Source of the DNA: Scolanthus callimorphus
Lineage: Eukaryota; Cnidaria; Anthozoa; Actiniaria; Edwardsiidae
Assembly (NCBI GenBank): GCA_033964015.1
Contig: CM066914.1
Span: 15,455,637 to 15,519,636, forward strand
DNA length: 64,000 nt
Direction: 5' to 3'
Shown here: positions 22,701 through 34,200 of the stretch, piece after piece
Position numbering within the stretch: position 1 is the first letter of the stretch
Layout of the letters: every line of letters starts with the position of its first letter
Program-made: the position numbers and the translations under genes
Notes under the pieces: generated by a model
What the model saw: only the letters and a program-made list of their open reading frames with translations
The model's database searches: none
What the model was told of the DNA's origin: nothing

Positions 22701-25700
22701 ATGTATATGTAAAGCTTGTAAAGCATTTTTTTTCAAACATTACAATAGTAAAAATCAGTTAACAGTGTTTACATCTTGTTGCCACCCACCTGACAGTTCA
22801 TTTGGAAGGTTACCATTGGTCATTTTAAACATACTTGTGAGAAATTGTTCAATTGTAACCTCTCAAATGAATGATCAAGTGATTGGTATTGCATGGCAGC
22901 AAGACATAAACAACGTTAGCCGCCAATCTATTGGCCATTCCATTCTTGATAAGTCCCTATTCTAACCTGATGGCAACACCAAGGATTCTTGCCAGTTTAT
23001 TTTTGTGAAGCAAGCCAACGCTAACAGGGCTCACATATTTCTTGCCCCAAACCACCATCAGCTTAGTTACCTTTCCAGACATTATTCATACACCTACCAT
23101 GGAGTGAATTTAGTGAATGGAGTGAAGTTCCAGTTCCAGTGTGGTTCCCCGTATCCCTTCCATGGGGGGGGGGGGGGGGGGGACGGGATAGTTTCTGGAA
23201 CCACACACTAAAGAATAGTGGGAAAGGTGGGAAATTTTGTGGGAAATTTTCCTGGTTTCAGGTACAGGGACATACAAACTGTTTACATGTCAACCACATA
23301 CAAACCTGGACTTTTGTTATCGCTTCTTTTATCACTTCAGTTCCCTTGGCCTGAGAGACCTCTGTCACTCCCAGAAACTGGAATGTCAATTGGAAAGCCA
23401 TAGTGAATATGTTGAAATAATAACATCTGTAAAAATGTATATACATGTCACCTGGGACAGTTATAATAAATATAAGCCTGTATTTGAAATGATAAAAGAA
23501 AATGTACGCATGATTATCATGGGACATGTCTGCAATTATTACAGCCTTTAGATTAATAATTTGTTCAATAAAATGTAGCTTTGATACTCTTCTAAAATCT
23601 GAGAAAAAACAGTGAGAAGTAGTTTTATTTCCTATCAAAATCTGTTTACATTATCAGGGGCGTAGCTAGAGCATGTTCGTAATGCACGAAAGAGTAGTCT
23701 GATAGCCCTCATCATCAGAAAAACATCAGAAAAAGTATAACAAAGTGACAATTTAGTATGCAGTTGCTTACTTTGCGTATTGGTAGCTACACCCCTGATT
23801 GTATTTGTGGAGCACTTATTTGTGAAGCATGCTCTATTATTTATGCGAAACACTGACCCATTTTTTACTCATTCATGCGTGCGCAGCACAAATGAAGGAG
23901 TATTGGTATGATGTGGGACTTCTGCGTTAACACGATTCTGCGTTAGCACGATTTCGATTCGATTAGCGCCATTCGATTATCCACCGTTCCACTTTCTTTC
24001 AACCTTTCCACTTATCGTCTCTCCAGTTTGACTACTTACAACAGTTGCGATTTCGCAGTGGTAACCCATCCACTTTCTAACCTCGCCCGATCGGGCTTAA
24101 CTTTGGCCTATCAGCGTTCAAGTGCTATACACGGCTTGCCATCTTGCCATGCAGTTGCTAACTTCCGGTACAAAAATAATTTTATAGTCGAAGGCCGACC
24201 ATGCCAGCAGATCTCGCAAACGTCACTTCCGGATCAAATTTCAAGATGGCGGGAAACTATAACTCGGGATACGAAGGATGTTTCCATTTGCCTATAAAGC
24301 ATAACTAGTCTTTCCTAAGAGTTTTCCGTGGGGTTTTTGCTTTCTGAGAAAACTGGCGGATTGCGTTACGATAATTAGTCATGTAGAGACGTCTCAACGA
24401 TTAGCAGCTCTGCAAAAGTTCGCATATTGGGAAGCATTTCTTCTGTAATCATGCACTCCCAGGCAGCTTCAAATTTGCACAGTGGAGTATTTAGGTGAGT
24501 CCCGTGAATCTGTGGTGGAGAGAAACTATCTTCTGTTTTTCGTTAAGACATTTGTGAAAGAAATGGACGACAAAGTGGAGGGGTTATTTGATCTTGGACT
24601 TTCCCGGGGGTCGGGCTCTTTGGTCATGAGTCTGGTATTACTATCTCGGGTTCATTGCCATAAGTCACACGACTGACAAATTTGATGAAATCATGCAGCC
24701 CGGGGTACAGTTTACACAACAGGACTACTATGAGTATTATATATTGACTCCATGCATTACAATTAAGAAAAAAATTGAGTGAAAATTCAGTAGGCCGGAT
24801 CCAATTTGATGTTCCTGAGGAATTTTGAATTCGTTTTTTTCATTGAACAAGCATGGAGCCCTGTTATTTATTAATAATATAGCATTCATGCATAGACTTA
24901 AACTATCCAATTTCAAAATAATTGGACACTTAGCAAAATTCAAGAAAAATCAATCTGTCAGCACTATTGGATTTTGTGCCTGTATATATGCTTGTCATGT
25001 CCATGCTAGGGGTAAACCAACTGGAGATCTCTTTCAAAGGCAATACGACAACATTTGAACAAAAATCAGAGACATTTTCTTGAATTGCCCATATCTTCCA
25101 TGTGGCTATTGATGAGAACTTACCACATGCCTGTATCCAGTATTTTCCCAGCGGGGGATCCCCTATTCTTGGGATGGGGATGCTCATTGGGAAATTTTGA
25201 TTTTACCCCTAAAAGGTACCAAACATGTTGCTTAGTTGATTTTGACCCCTAAAAGGTACCAACAAGACATATTTTCCTGATATAAATTCATGTCCAAGTA
25301 CACCAATATAGATTCACCCAACAAACCACCTATACCAGTCTATCACTATCTATCATCCGGGTTAGGTTAGGGTCAGGTTTAGGGTAAGGTTAGGTTAGGG
25401 TTATCCCTAAAAGCTACCAGAGGCCTGATTTTTAACCCTAAAAGGTACAACATGCACCCCGCCCCAAGATAGGGCAGTCTCCTCCCAAAGTAGTTTCAAT
25501 ATCTGAAAAATTATCCATTCACTAATTCCAAATTCATGAATGAGTTGGCTCATAGAGCCCTTTGATTGAAAACTGTCAGACCTGTCAAGCATGTTCACAA
25601 TTGTGAAGAAGGTTGTGGGATTTGTTTGCAGAAGCCACTTCTAAACTGACAGAGCAAGTCAGCCTAATGTAACCTCTACTAATGATAAACTCTGAAGAAA

Positions 25701-27798
25701 GGATACACAAAATAACAACATTTCCTTTAATAATATTCATATTCTGGCACCAGTACTTAAAATTTATCCATTATTTATGTTAATATATGTCATCATAAAC
25801 AATCCACACAATAAATGTTTTTATCATAACAAGAAACAAGAAGACTAAACAGGAAAAGTGATAACCACAGGGCATACAGAACACAGCAATGTCACAGAAC
25901 TTTTACTTTTGAGATCAAATATTCCATCAGTTACAAGGAAATAAGGGACAAAATGCAAGAAAAATAAAGACTACGTACTCTGTGTTTGTCTGGGGGTTGC
26001 TTTGTCCACTTTTCTGGGGATTTAGAGTCCTTTTTGAGTGTGAAATCCAGTGTAAATGTCTCATGGTTGAAATAAACTTGTCACAACAGTCAATAGAAAT
26101 ACACAAGGGATGCAACAAAATCCGTCATTGGCTCGTTTGTGGCCCGGATGCTTGCTGAATTTCAAACATCACAAACTCTGCTTTTACGACATGATTGTAG
26201 AACTATTCAAGCGCTTCTATGAAAAGTTTCAGGAAAAGGGGTCCAAGTTTTTTTTGTTTAAAAAATGACCAAATGTAAACTAAGTTGGCACGTGGACATG
26301 ATCTATCTTGCAACTCCAGACAATCGTAATGTTTTCCGATCCTGGTGGCTGTGGCTGCATGTAAAATTGGCTAAATTTTACTTCTGCTCCTGTTTCAAAT
26401 TTCGTACTCGTGTGATGCAGGATTGTCTGGAGTTGCAAGATGGATCATTTCCAGGTGCCAACTTAGTTTACAATGACGGATTTTGTTGCATCCCTTGTCT
26501 ATTTCTATTGTCTGCTGCGATGAGTGTATTTCTACCAGGGGGCATTTACACTGGATTTCATGCTCAAAAAGGACTCTAAATCCCTGGAAAAGTGGACAAC
26601 GCAACCACCAGACAAACAAAGAGTACATAGTCTTTATTTTTCTTGCATTTTGTCCCTTATTTCCTTGTAACTAATGGAATAATTATTTTATCCCAAAAGT
26701 AAACATTCTATGATATTTCCACACTCCTGTGGTGACAACTAAAGCAGTCATCAAAAGAAATTTTAAGTCTTTATTAAATGAAACATTTTGATGGAAATTT
26801 TTTATGTCTGAATCCCAAAATGACATAAACCTGACCTTAACCTTTGTTTACACACGTGTTTCGGGGCAAAGACTGTTAAAATTTTGTACTTTCAAGCTGT
26901 TGTTCTTGAACAAGCTCTTTTCATTTCAAGAAGAGAAATAGACACTCGTGTAGGACAGAACAATATTTATGCAGGGATTGAATGGAATTAAGTTTTAACT
27001 CTTGTGGTTTCTTGGCAGACTTCCTATTCTAACTTAATGACGTCTGGAGGCGGGAGCGCTATGGAGCAGGATTAGACTTCTGAATGAATACCTTCGTGTT
27101 TAGAATAAGAATTCGCCTTCCAAAATCAAGGCAGACTTACAAAAGTTGTAAAAGTTAAAGTCTGCTTACAGCTAAGGTTAATGAACTTTCTGATACTTAA
27201 TACGAGGCCTCGTATTAAACTCGTGTTTTCGTAGCGAATTCGACGTGCTATCCCATCCATGCTAGAAGAGCCAAGAGGAACAAGCGGTCAAATTGTACGG
27301 AACTTCGCACGATCAACGTTTGAATTCACACGTCAGCGGTGAATTTCTAATCTCCGTTTTCTAGAACATCTGTGTACCGAAAATGAGTTAGTCGCTGTGC
27401 AGTTAAATGTCAACATGGATAGAAACCTGAACTCATTGATTGTCGATTGTCCTACTTCTGCTGTGGCGTTGGGCTTTACCTTCTCCAACGCCCAAGACCG
27501 AAAATATCAATGCTGCACCTTCCTAGAACTCGTGGGCTGTCTGGATTTAGTTCTAAGCTAATCAGTTTGCAACTTTAGAACAACTTACCCTGACCGTATA
27601 AACAACTGCCGCCTCTGTCAAGGCTTCAGCAGGGTGAAGCCATTGTTTGCCTTCTGCAAGGGAATGTGTGCAACTGAGAATCAACAAGTTTAGCTTCGCA
27701 GAGAAACTTCTATGGAACATGAGAAATGGAACGCTTTATCGCAATGGAATACCTTGCTGTTTGCCTTTCTTTGACGCCCACTTGAGGACGGAGGACAT
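19768..27798 (-). CDS. GULP1: GULP1/CED-6 engulfment adaptor; frame broken in exon 7
   Basis: A cytoplasmic adaptor that links engulfment receptors (CED-1/LRP/stabilin class) to uptake of dying cells and to clathrin traffic. Exons on the minus strand: 27798-27753 (start MSSVLKWASKKGKQQ), 27653-27589, 23377-23306, 22674-22564, 22184-22047, 21625-21404, 21108-20377, 19973-19768. A PTB domain spans exons 2-6, with family landmarks FLGVTEV, FANHIKKSE, HHISYCADDK and TLTVGQAFDLAYRRFLE. A coiled coil follows (MQQQIKDAEAEKEALKQKI), then a Pro-rich tail with repeated DPF/SPFEQ motifs for adaptor binding and the C-terminal MQDMQEGFSSGLVLD typical of GULP. Exon 7 holds a tandem duplication. The upstream copy lacks one base near 20995, giving a stop at 20976-20974. 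With that base present the coding length would be exactly 531 codons, stop included. Whether this is a real pseudogenising change or a sequence error is unknown. Confidence 0.9.
20766..21062 (-). repeat. Tandem duplication of about 150 bp inside GULP exon 7
   Basis: Two adjacent copies, about 20766-20917 and 20917-21062, both encode the block SIAPPP..TRPNHSQNVTFD...PQVTTPT. They match at most positions. The minus-strand upstream copy reads 'aaatggtcaaagg' on the plus strand where the other reads 'aaatggatcaaagg', a single-base loss that shifts the frame. Confidence 0.9.
22767..22920. mobile_element. Miniature inverted-repeat element (GTTTACATCTTGTTGCCACC family), copy 2
   Basis: It starts 'gtgtttacatcttgttgcca' exactly as at 4440 and ends 'gcatggcagcaagacataaa', its imperfect inversion. 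It lies in GULP intron 3. Confidence 0.55.
23655..23797. mobile_element. Miniature element with CAGGGGYGTAGCTA ends
   Basis: The left end CAGGGGCGTAGCTA and the right end TAGCTACACCCCTG are inverted repeats 143 bp apart. Ends of this type (CAGGGGCGTAGCCAGG) recur in the window at 53199-53295, 55219-55378 and 60969-61072, and as fragments near 17477 and 58203. No clear target-site duplication was found for this copy. Confidence 0.6.
24745..24872. mobile_element. Palindromic miniature element (GACTCCATGC ends), copy 2
   Basis: The left arm 'gactccatgcattacaatta' plus 'agaaaaaaattga' and the right arm 'aacaagcatggagccctgt' correspond to the element at 7967-8117, including the central 'ttcctgaggaattttgaat' block. 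It lies in GULP intron 2. Confidence 0.55.
25139..25480. repeat. Divergent repeat related to the 41.4 kb element, with telomere-like TTAGGG variants
   Basis: 'gggatggggatgctcattgg' then 'gaaattttgattttacccct' parallels 'gacgggggtgctcgtcggga' and 'aaattgattttgaccct' (minus strand) of the element at 41409-41784. The phrase 'acccctaaaaggtacc' is repeated. At 25362-25404 there is a run of GGTTAGGGT-like units (ggttaggttagggtcaggtt). Confidence 0.5.
25922..26679. mobile_element. Inverted-repeat DNA transposon relic, 758 bp, TA flanks
   Basis: Terminal arms TTCCATCAGTTACAAGGAAA and beyond, inverted at the right end, match with few mismatches over about 100 bases or more. Inner arms also pair: 'caactccagacaatc' at about 26311 and 'gattgtctggagttgc' at about 26422. 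Both ends abut TA (25920-25921 and 26680-26681), as in Tc1/mariner-like insertion, although a two-base match is weak. No transposase was seen. It lies in GULP intron 2. Confidence 0.65.
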
Positions 27799-28987
27799 GA
27801 TTGTAACGGATGAGAGGGGATCAATTTAGCGGGACAACGAGTGGCCGATCGCAAGCAAACAAGACGGCGATGTCTCGAGGTTGTTTACAACACATGGTCA
27901 GCGGCTTCACTCATCATTACAGGATATCAATCAAAGATGTGCGACCATAAATTACTTGATCAATCACGCAACTGTCACAGGAATAAGCTCATCACAGAAA
28001 ACGCAACTTTTGGGCCCGGATTTTGGGCTGATGGTAGCGGTCTTTTCACCATATTATATTCACATTTGAAGGTCCCATTGACTAGCTAACACAGGTATCG
28101 GGATAGCCTGTTTTGTGTCGGTCACGCAACGCTTCCCTCTCTGTGTGGGGGCCGACACAACGTTTTTTAATTCCAGGGGCCGGCAAAGACTTAGAAATTT
28201 TGGAATTCCTGGGGCTGATCTGAAAATTGAAGGGGTGATGGGAAAAACAGGAAATTCCAGGCCAACACAGTATTATAATTCCACTGGGTAAGGCACAATG
28301 GAGAATTGCAAAAAATCAAAACACCCCCTGTTGAAGACCTCTGGGAGTGGTCAAATTGAGCTTGGGATTCCAGGGTCGGTACCTTAAAAATATAAATTCC
28401 AGGGTTGTAAGCACAAATTCCAGGGTGGCCATAAAAAATCACTGAAATTCCAGGGTGGGTGGTCCAAACTACTAAAAATTTACAGGTGGGGTAGCTGCTA
28501 CTGGGATCCTCAACAGGGGGTGCAGATTGTTTTGCAATCAGTGCCCAATAGAGTATAGAATGTCAACTCACCTGCATAAGGGTGGGTGTCATAAGAGTTT
28601 GAAGCCTGTCATAGGGTGGGTGTCATAAGATTTTGAAGCCTGTCATCTGCAAAATGTTTTTGAAAGTTATGCGATTCGATCCTAATTATCCATACCCCTC
28701 CCATGGAATAGGTTTGAGATACGACACCCTCCCCGAGGGGTTAGGGGCTGGTGCATAAACCACTGTCTTATGTAGTGTTGAAGTGTGTGCCTCAATGGCA
28801 CATTTCAGCCTTGGTGAGGCCTAGGTTTTTCATCCACTTGTTCTTATGCGAGAGTTTTCGGGCGTTAACTTCATTCATGAAAATCAACAGGGGTGCTATC
28901 GTCAGATTTGTTTATTTCATGACTATTGCTATCAAAATATATTCTTTCTTATTGTAAGTTTTGTTGACAAGCACAACGTGTCATCAA

Positions 28988-29233
28988 ATGGGCAATTCCA
29001 GAAAATATATGTACCCCCACCACGGGCGGCACTAGTTTTGACTCCCCCATGTATCCAGAATTTCCAAAATGGCTTACCCCCATGCACATTGAATTCCTGC
29101 GAGGTTAACCTACAGCTTCCAGCTTCAAAAACCCCCATGCAGGCAGAATTCCGAGCTTGAAAACCCCCCTCCCATTCAGAATATCCAAATGCCGCCCATC
29201 CCCGGGGTACATCTATTTTCTGGAATTGCCCAA
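28988..29233. mobile_element. Inverted-repeat element (GGGCAATTCCAGAAAATA ends)
   Basis: The left end 'gggcaattccagaaaatata' and the right end 'tattttctggaattgccc' are inverted. It relates to the commoner GTGTGGTTCCAGAAAATAT elements at 43548-43702 and 52946-53132, and to the fragments near 23140 and 47640. Confidence 0.65.
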
Positions 29234-29546
29234 TACCATTTCTCATTTATAAGTTATATTGCCTAGCACACAACTTAAATTGCTTTTAGCTTAATATTTA
29301 CATTCGCTTATATTATCATAAACTATTTTTTTCCGCTTATTAGTCACACTTATAGCCTGTGTATATGCTCAATCGGGGTTGTCAACTCCCGGTATTACCG
29401 GGATTCGCAAGTTTTTTTTCACCATGTTCCCAGGAAATGTTTTCCAAATATTCGATATATTTCTGTATTTCTCCTGGTTTTCTTTCTATATGATCATATG
29501 ATCTTGGAAGCAATTTAATGTATGGTTAACAATAATATTTATTTGG

Positions 29547-30361
29547 ATGAAAAATTACTCTTTATGCTGGAAAAGGGAAAGAAACTTACGATAAGCTTAC
29601 GGCTGGAACTCCAGCCATGACCACATCTATTTTGTGTAGCCTCGCTATGATGTCGGAGCGAGGCTACGGGGCTTCCCTATATAGACCGATTCGACGTATT
29701 TTGTATTTGTCTGATTGGAAAACTTTTTGAACCGATGAAAGATCTCTCTAAAAGTAGTCAAATTGCCAAGTTTGGGGGTTGTAGCATGTTTAGGAGCGAA
29801 GTTATGAGCCCGCGAATACGTGATTTTTTTACAGGCGTTTGTTGTATGGCTAAGGGCCACACTGTGGCCCTTAGTCATACAAACCTCTGTAAAATTTCAA
29901 GATTTCATGTTCACTAGTTTCAAGGTCTCTTCCATCAGTTCAAAAAGCTTTCCAATCAGACAAGTAAATCAACCTCAAATAACGTCGAATCGGTGTGTCG
30001 CGCCTTCCCCAAACCCCGCGCGTCCACAATGTCATTCCAAACATATCCACGACAAGAGTCACTATCAGTATGGCTGGATCTAGTATTCTAGAGGTGGAAC
30101 AGAGATGGTTCGAAAGGGTGCGAGGGAGGCCATACACATATACGGGCTGTCAGGCCAACTCTCAATCGAGATGGGGGTCGCTTCAAACTATCCCCCATTT
30201 AGAATAACATCGTGGACGCGCGGGTTGGAGGGGAGGAGCCTCGCTCCCACATCAAAGCGAGGCTACACTACACAACAGATGTGATCATAGCTGGAGTTCC
30301 AGCCGCGAAAGCTTATCGTAAAGTTTCTTTACCTTTTCAAGTAAGGTTAATTTTTCATCTA
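29547..30361. mobile_element. Long inverted-repeat element, about 815 bp
   Basis: The left arm 'aaagaaacttacgataagct' then 'tacggctggaactccagcc' and 'gtagcctcgct' is mirrored at the right by 'agcgaggctac', 'agctggagttccagcc' and 'aaagcttatcgtaaagtttc'. Inner arms 'tctgattggaaaactttttg' and 'caaaaagctttccaatcaga' also pair. No transposase was recognised. Confidence 0.7.
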
Positions 30362-30604
30362 GTATGTTCTCCTAGAAAAATGAACATTCATAATCGTATA
30401 TTCAATAATATGTAGCACCACATACATATACAAACTACCTACATTTCTACATTAAAATCACTGCTCCCTGTGTCCGATGCGTGTGACAGTGTGACAATGT
30501 TATGATTGGTTTATTGTGTTGTTCTACTACGGTCAGAAACTTTTTCAAAATAACACCATTAGTTTGCTGTACTATGCATGGCTACATATTACTTAAATCA
30601 GCGT

Positions 30605-30737
30605 TAGACTACCCTGGGTACTAGAGTCTCCAAGCGAAGCGAAGAGAGTGACACTTTCGCTCGTTGTGTCAGTAAATCATGCGTCTTGTAAACGAGTGAA
30701 GCTCGGAGACTTTGGTACCCAGGGTAGCTTTAGACTA
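30605..30737. mobile_element. Palindromic element (TTAGACTACCCTGGGTAC ends)
   Basis: The left end 'ttagactaccctgggtacta' and the right end 'ggtacccagggtagctttag' are inverted, as are the inner blocks 'gagtctccaagc' and 'gctcggagactt'. It is a short non-autonomous element with no coding potential. Confidence 0.6.
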
Positions 30738-31274
30738 AAGGATAGATCGAAAGTCCATGACATTTAAACGGATTGAGTTCACTGCTTCACCGTTACCTCA
30801 TTAGCATATAGACCTTTATGAGCTACAAAATTATTTGTCGCGGGCAGAGCGGATATGACCTGCTTAGACCACTAAATTTCAAATAATAAGGTCAGGTTAG
30901 CTCAGAGAAGCTTGATTTTTTGCATACAGACTCCTTGTCTGATTAAAAACAAAATATCAAAAATGACTTTTTTCTAATGGATCCGTCTTTGAGATATTAG
31001 GCTTTAAACATTGGTTTCTGTGCCATTTTATGGGAGAATTAGTACTTTGATCAGGAATTATGCAAACTTTGCTCAATCATATCTAAAATTCATATTCTTC
31101 AATTTTCTTAAAAATTTGAAATTAAGCTTTTAGCCATAGAAACTCTTTGTATACGGAATCTTGAGCTTATATATTGAAATATGGCAAAGTTAGACATTTC
31201 ATTTTTGGTCATTTCCGCTCTGTCTTTGTCGCGCCAATCGGACACAGGGTCTTAATATAAACACTGAATTAGCG

Positions 31275-34200
31275 CTACTTCCACTGCACCTCATGGAGAC
31301 AGTCTAACGCCTTGTCGAACCCCACACGCTTGCCTTGAGCACCGATGTAAGTCTTGTCACCGCTATCATTTGTTACTATCTCCAACTCGCTCACTACCAC
31401 ACTAACCGGACCTTTGCTACCTTTTGGCTCGCTACCTTTTTCGAATGATATTTGCCTCAGGGAAAGAAACTGCCCTTTTACTACCTTAGGAATGTAAATG
31501 GAAGCGCCTCTAGCCATTTTGATTCCACGTGGCCCGACATCGATGATTGTGCCTCTCACGGCGCGGCGTAGAGTCAAGGTGAACGACTTCTCGTGGGTTT
31601 CCCACGAACACTTCCGGTAGACAGGGAGGGTAGGTAGCACTTTGTCCAAGACTTGCGCCCATTTTTCGCCACATACTTCTAGATTCCTTACTTCCGCCAG
31701 GAAACGATACCTCTCTGCGTCAGACTGGGCACGAATCACCTCGGGGTCACGTGACTCCGGCACAAACACAGGCGGTGTTTCTTTGTCGGGGTCTGGTTCG
31801 AGGCGTAAGATCTCTACCGCTATATCGCCGCACATCTGGTCAACACGAGAGGGGGCGTTGAATGTACCATTCAAGCTGCTCTCCAGATGCCGCAAGCATT
31901 CTAGTAGCTTGGTCCAGTCTGCGCCCCGAACAACCGACCTCCACAGAGGGATTTGCGAGAGGAACGCGAAGGAAAAGGCCGAATAATGGATGTGCTGCTC
32001 TAGAACAAGGAGTAGATTTTTTCCGTTACATTCCATCTCCTGTACGGGATGAGGGGAGTGGCGGCGCTTGGGCGTGGTACCTAGGGTTTCATCCAGCAAC
32101 TGGACACTGCCATAAGTGCCCTGTGGAGAAAAAAAACACAGCATCAGGGACGAGCCATGTGTGACTTTGAAAACGTAACGACAGGGATCGCAACGTAACG
32201 TGACCGTGACAGTAACAAAGCGATGGTTTCGTATCGTTATCGTGTCGCGCTGTAACCGTGCCGTGTCCCGTTTTTTTAGTCACACGAAATGGGCAGGCAT
32301 AGAAAAAAGATGCATCCCACCTATTAAGGACCTCCGAAATTCCAGGGTGGTACTAGGGCCGCAACGGCATGGGTACCCTGTGATAGGGCCTATCACAGGA
32401 GTGGGTAAATATAAAGTCCAGGGTGATAATGAAGACTGGAATTCCAGGGTGGGTACGTTCAGCTGCAAATTTCCATGATGGGCAGCTGAGACTGGGGTCC
32501 TCAACAGGGGGGCGCAGAACGTTTTGCAACTGTGTAATTTGCTCCCTTACCGCGGCATGACTAATCAACAAATGGGTGTTATTTCTTACATTAATACTTA
32601 CACTAGAGGCTATGGTCATTTCGATAGCCACTGCAGAAGAACGGCGTTCATCTTCCCCTGGGGAAAACCCGACAGCACCTTCCAAATTGCTCAGCATCTG
32701 CACGTCTCCTTCAGTGTCTTCGCTGAATGCCGCAGCAGAAGGTGCGCCCTTTTCCTCTGTGAGTGTGGCTGGTGAGAGATCTCCATCCGGACCAGGAGGG
32801 GCTGAGGGGGTCTCGCTGTAAGCAGGAGGAGGCGCCTGGGGCACTTCCTCTGGTGAGTAGGGCGGTGGTGCAACAGGACCGTAAGGACCCATAATGTGCG
32901 GGAAAAGCTCCTCATATGGCGGGGGAGGAATATCATCGGCATCCGTCCCACCAGGGGAGGCGACAAATTCGTCTACAGGAGGAGGGGGCGGTGCATCCGG
33001 CTCGTTGTCAGACGGAGGAAGGATCTCCTCGGGAAAGTCAAAAGTATTATGACGCATCCTCAGTTGACCGTCGTTCTTCTGAGCCTCATACACGTGCCGC
33101 AATAGCCGCCGCCACTGCTTCCTGTACTTGCTCCAGGAGTTGACCATGTAGTTTTCACGCAGGAGCTTGCTCTCAAGCTGCAGTAGCTGCGCTCTGAACG
33201 TCTTCCTCTGCTGCTCCACAGGCGTCAGGTCCCTCTTGACGACCCTCACGATAGACACCACGATGGCAACCAACAAGACGAGTCCTATCCCACCTAGGAA
33301 GATCCCCAGGGGGACGTACGAGTCACCGTCACCCATTTTTAGCGCAACTATGGCCGCTATTGCCGCTATGATGCCGCACACGAACGTGACAGCGCGCCAC
33401 AATAATAACACGAAGGAGTTGGACAGGCTGAAGCCAACAACTCGTTTGAATATCAAGGTGAACAAGAGCGCCATCAAATTAACGGCGATCAGGAGCGACA
33501 ATGCGATGTACGGGCTGGACACAGCGAGGACGACCACACCCACCATAACGGCCTTGAGGATGTTGATAAAAACGTTATAAATCGGTGAGAACTTGAGGTC
33601 CTGGCTAGGGTGATCGGAGTCGCCATACCTGGTGCCGAATATGATAGCAGTAGTGGCATACCAGACGAGAGCGACAAGCCCAAACACCGCTATCCCTTGG
33701 TGTTCACCGGCCCAGCATTCCACTCGGGTATCATCCACGAGGACTGCGCTTGCGCAGTGAGGTACAGAGGTGTTGTTAGCTTTGTTAGCAGACCCTGTGC
33801 TGTTGACTGTCGGGGAGATCTGAGGGCACTTCATGTTATAGCTGCAAGCAACAAACGATAAGAAGCTTTCCAGGATTGTCACAAACAGTGTGTTGCTGAA
33901 CATGGACACAAGCAGCATCCAGGAGACTTGTTTTTGAAACGTCCCTTCATCGGTCGAGCCAATCACTTGCTCAAGTATCACAGGAAGCCCACATATGAAG
34001 AACCAACAGATGAAGAGCACAGTAGTTAGCCAGAATTTGACGTCAAACGTGGCAAAGTTGAGCAGGAGGTACTGTGAAGCATCTCTCAGGGTGGCAGCAC
34101 CATACATGGGGATATCGGACAGGGAGAAGACCAAGGCTAGAACCTGAAGGAATTCCACAAACTCGAATATCAGCACGTGCGCATTGGTCCAATTGAACCG

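Larger units (their letters stand above)
23378..27588 (-). other. GULP intron 2 (4.2 kb), filled with repeats
   Basis: It separates the exon encoding HPAEALTEAAVVYTVR from the exon encoding FLGVTEV. It contains the CAGGGGYGTAGCTA element (23655-23797), a palindromic element (24745-24870), a C/G-rich divergent repeat (25139-25480) with TTAGGG-like variants, and a 758-bp inverted-repeat transposon (25922-26679). No other exon was recognised. Confidence 0.6.
27799..31274. other. Intergenic region between GULP and the unknown membrane protein gene
   Basis: It holds the GULP 5' flank plus repeats: an 'attccagggtggg' repeat (28180-28530), a 38-bp duplication at 28575-28645 (agggtgggtgtcataaga), a GGGCAATTCCAGAAAATA inverted-repeat element (28988-29233), a long inverted repeat (29547-30361) and a palindromic element (30605-30737). 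No coding exon was recognised. Confidence 0.55.

Noticed and set aside
23655..23797. 8-bp target duplication for the CAGGGGYGTAGCTA element
   Set aside because: Flanks TACATTAT and ATTGTATT do not match, so no duplication is claimed.
32353..32601. C-terminal extension of the large membrane protein ORF
   Set aside because: It runs through the intron, into a dispersed 'attccagggtgg' repeat. A good donor at 32601-32600 and an acceptor before 32120 give a better, in-frame model.
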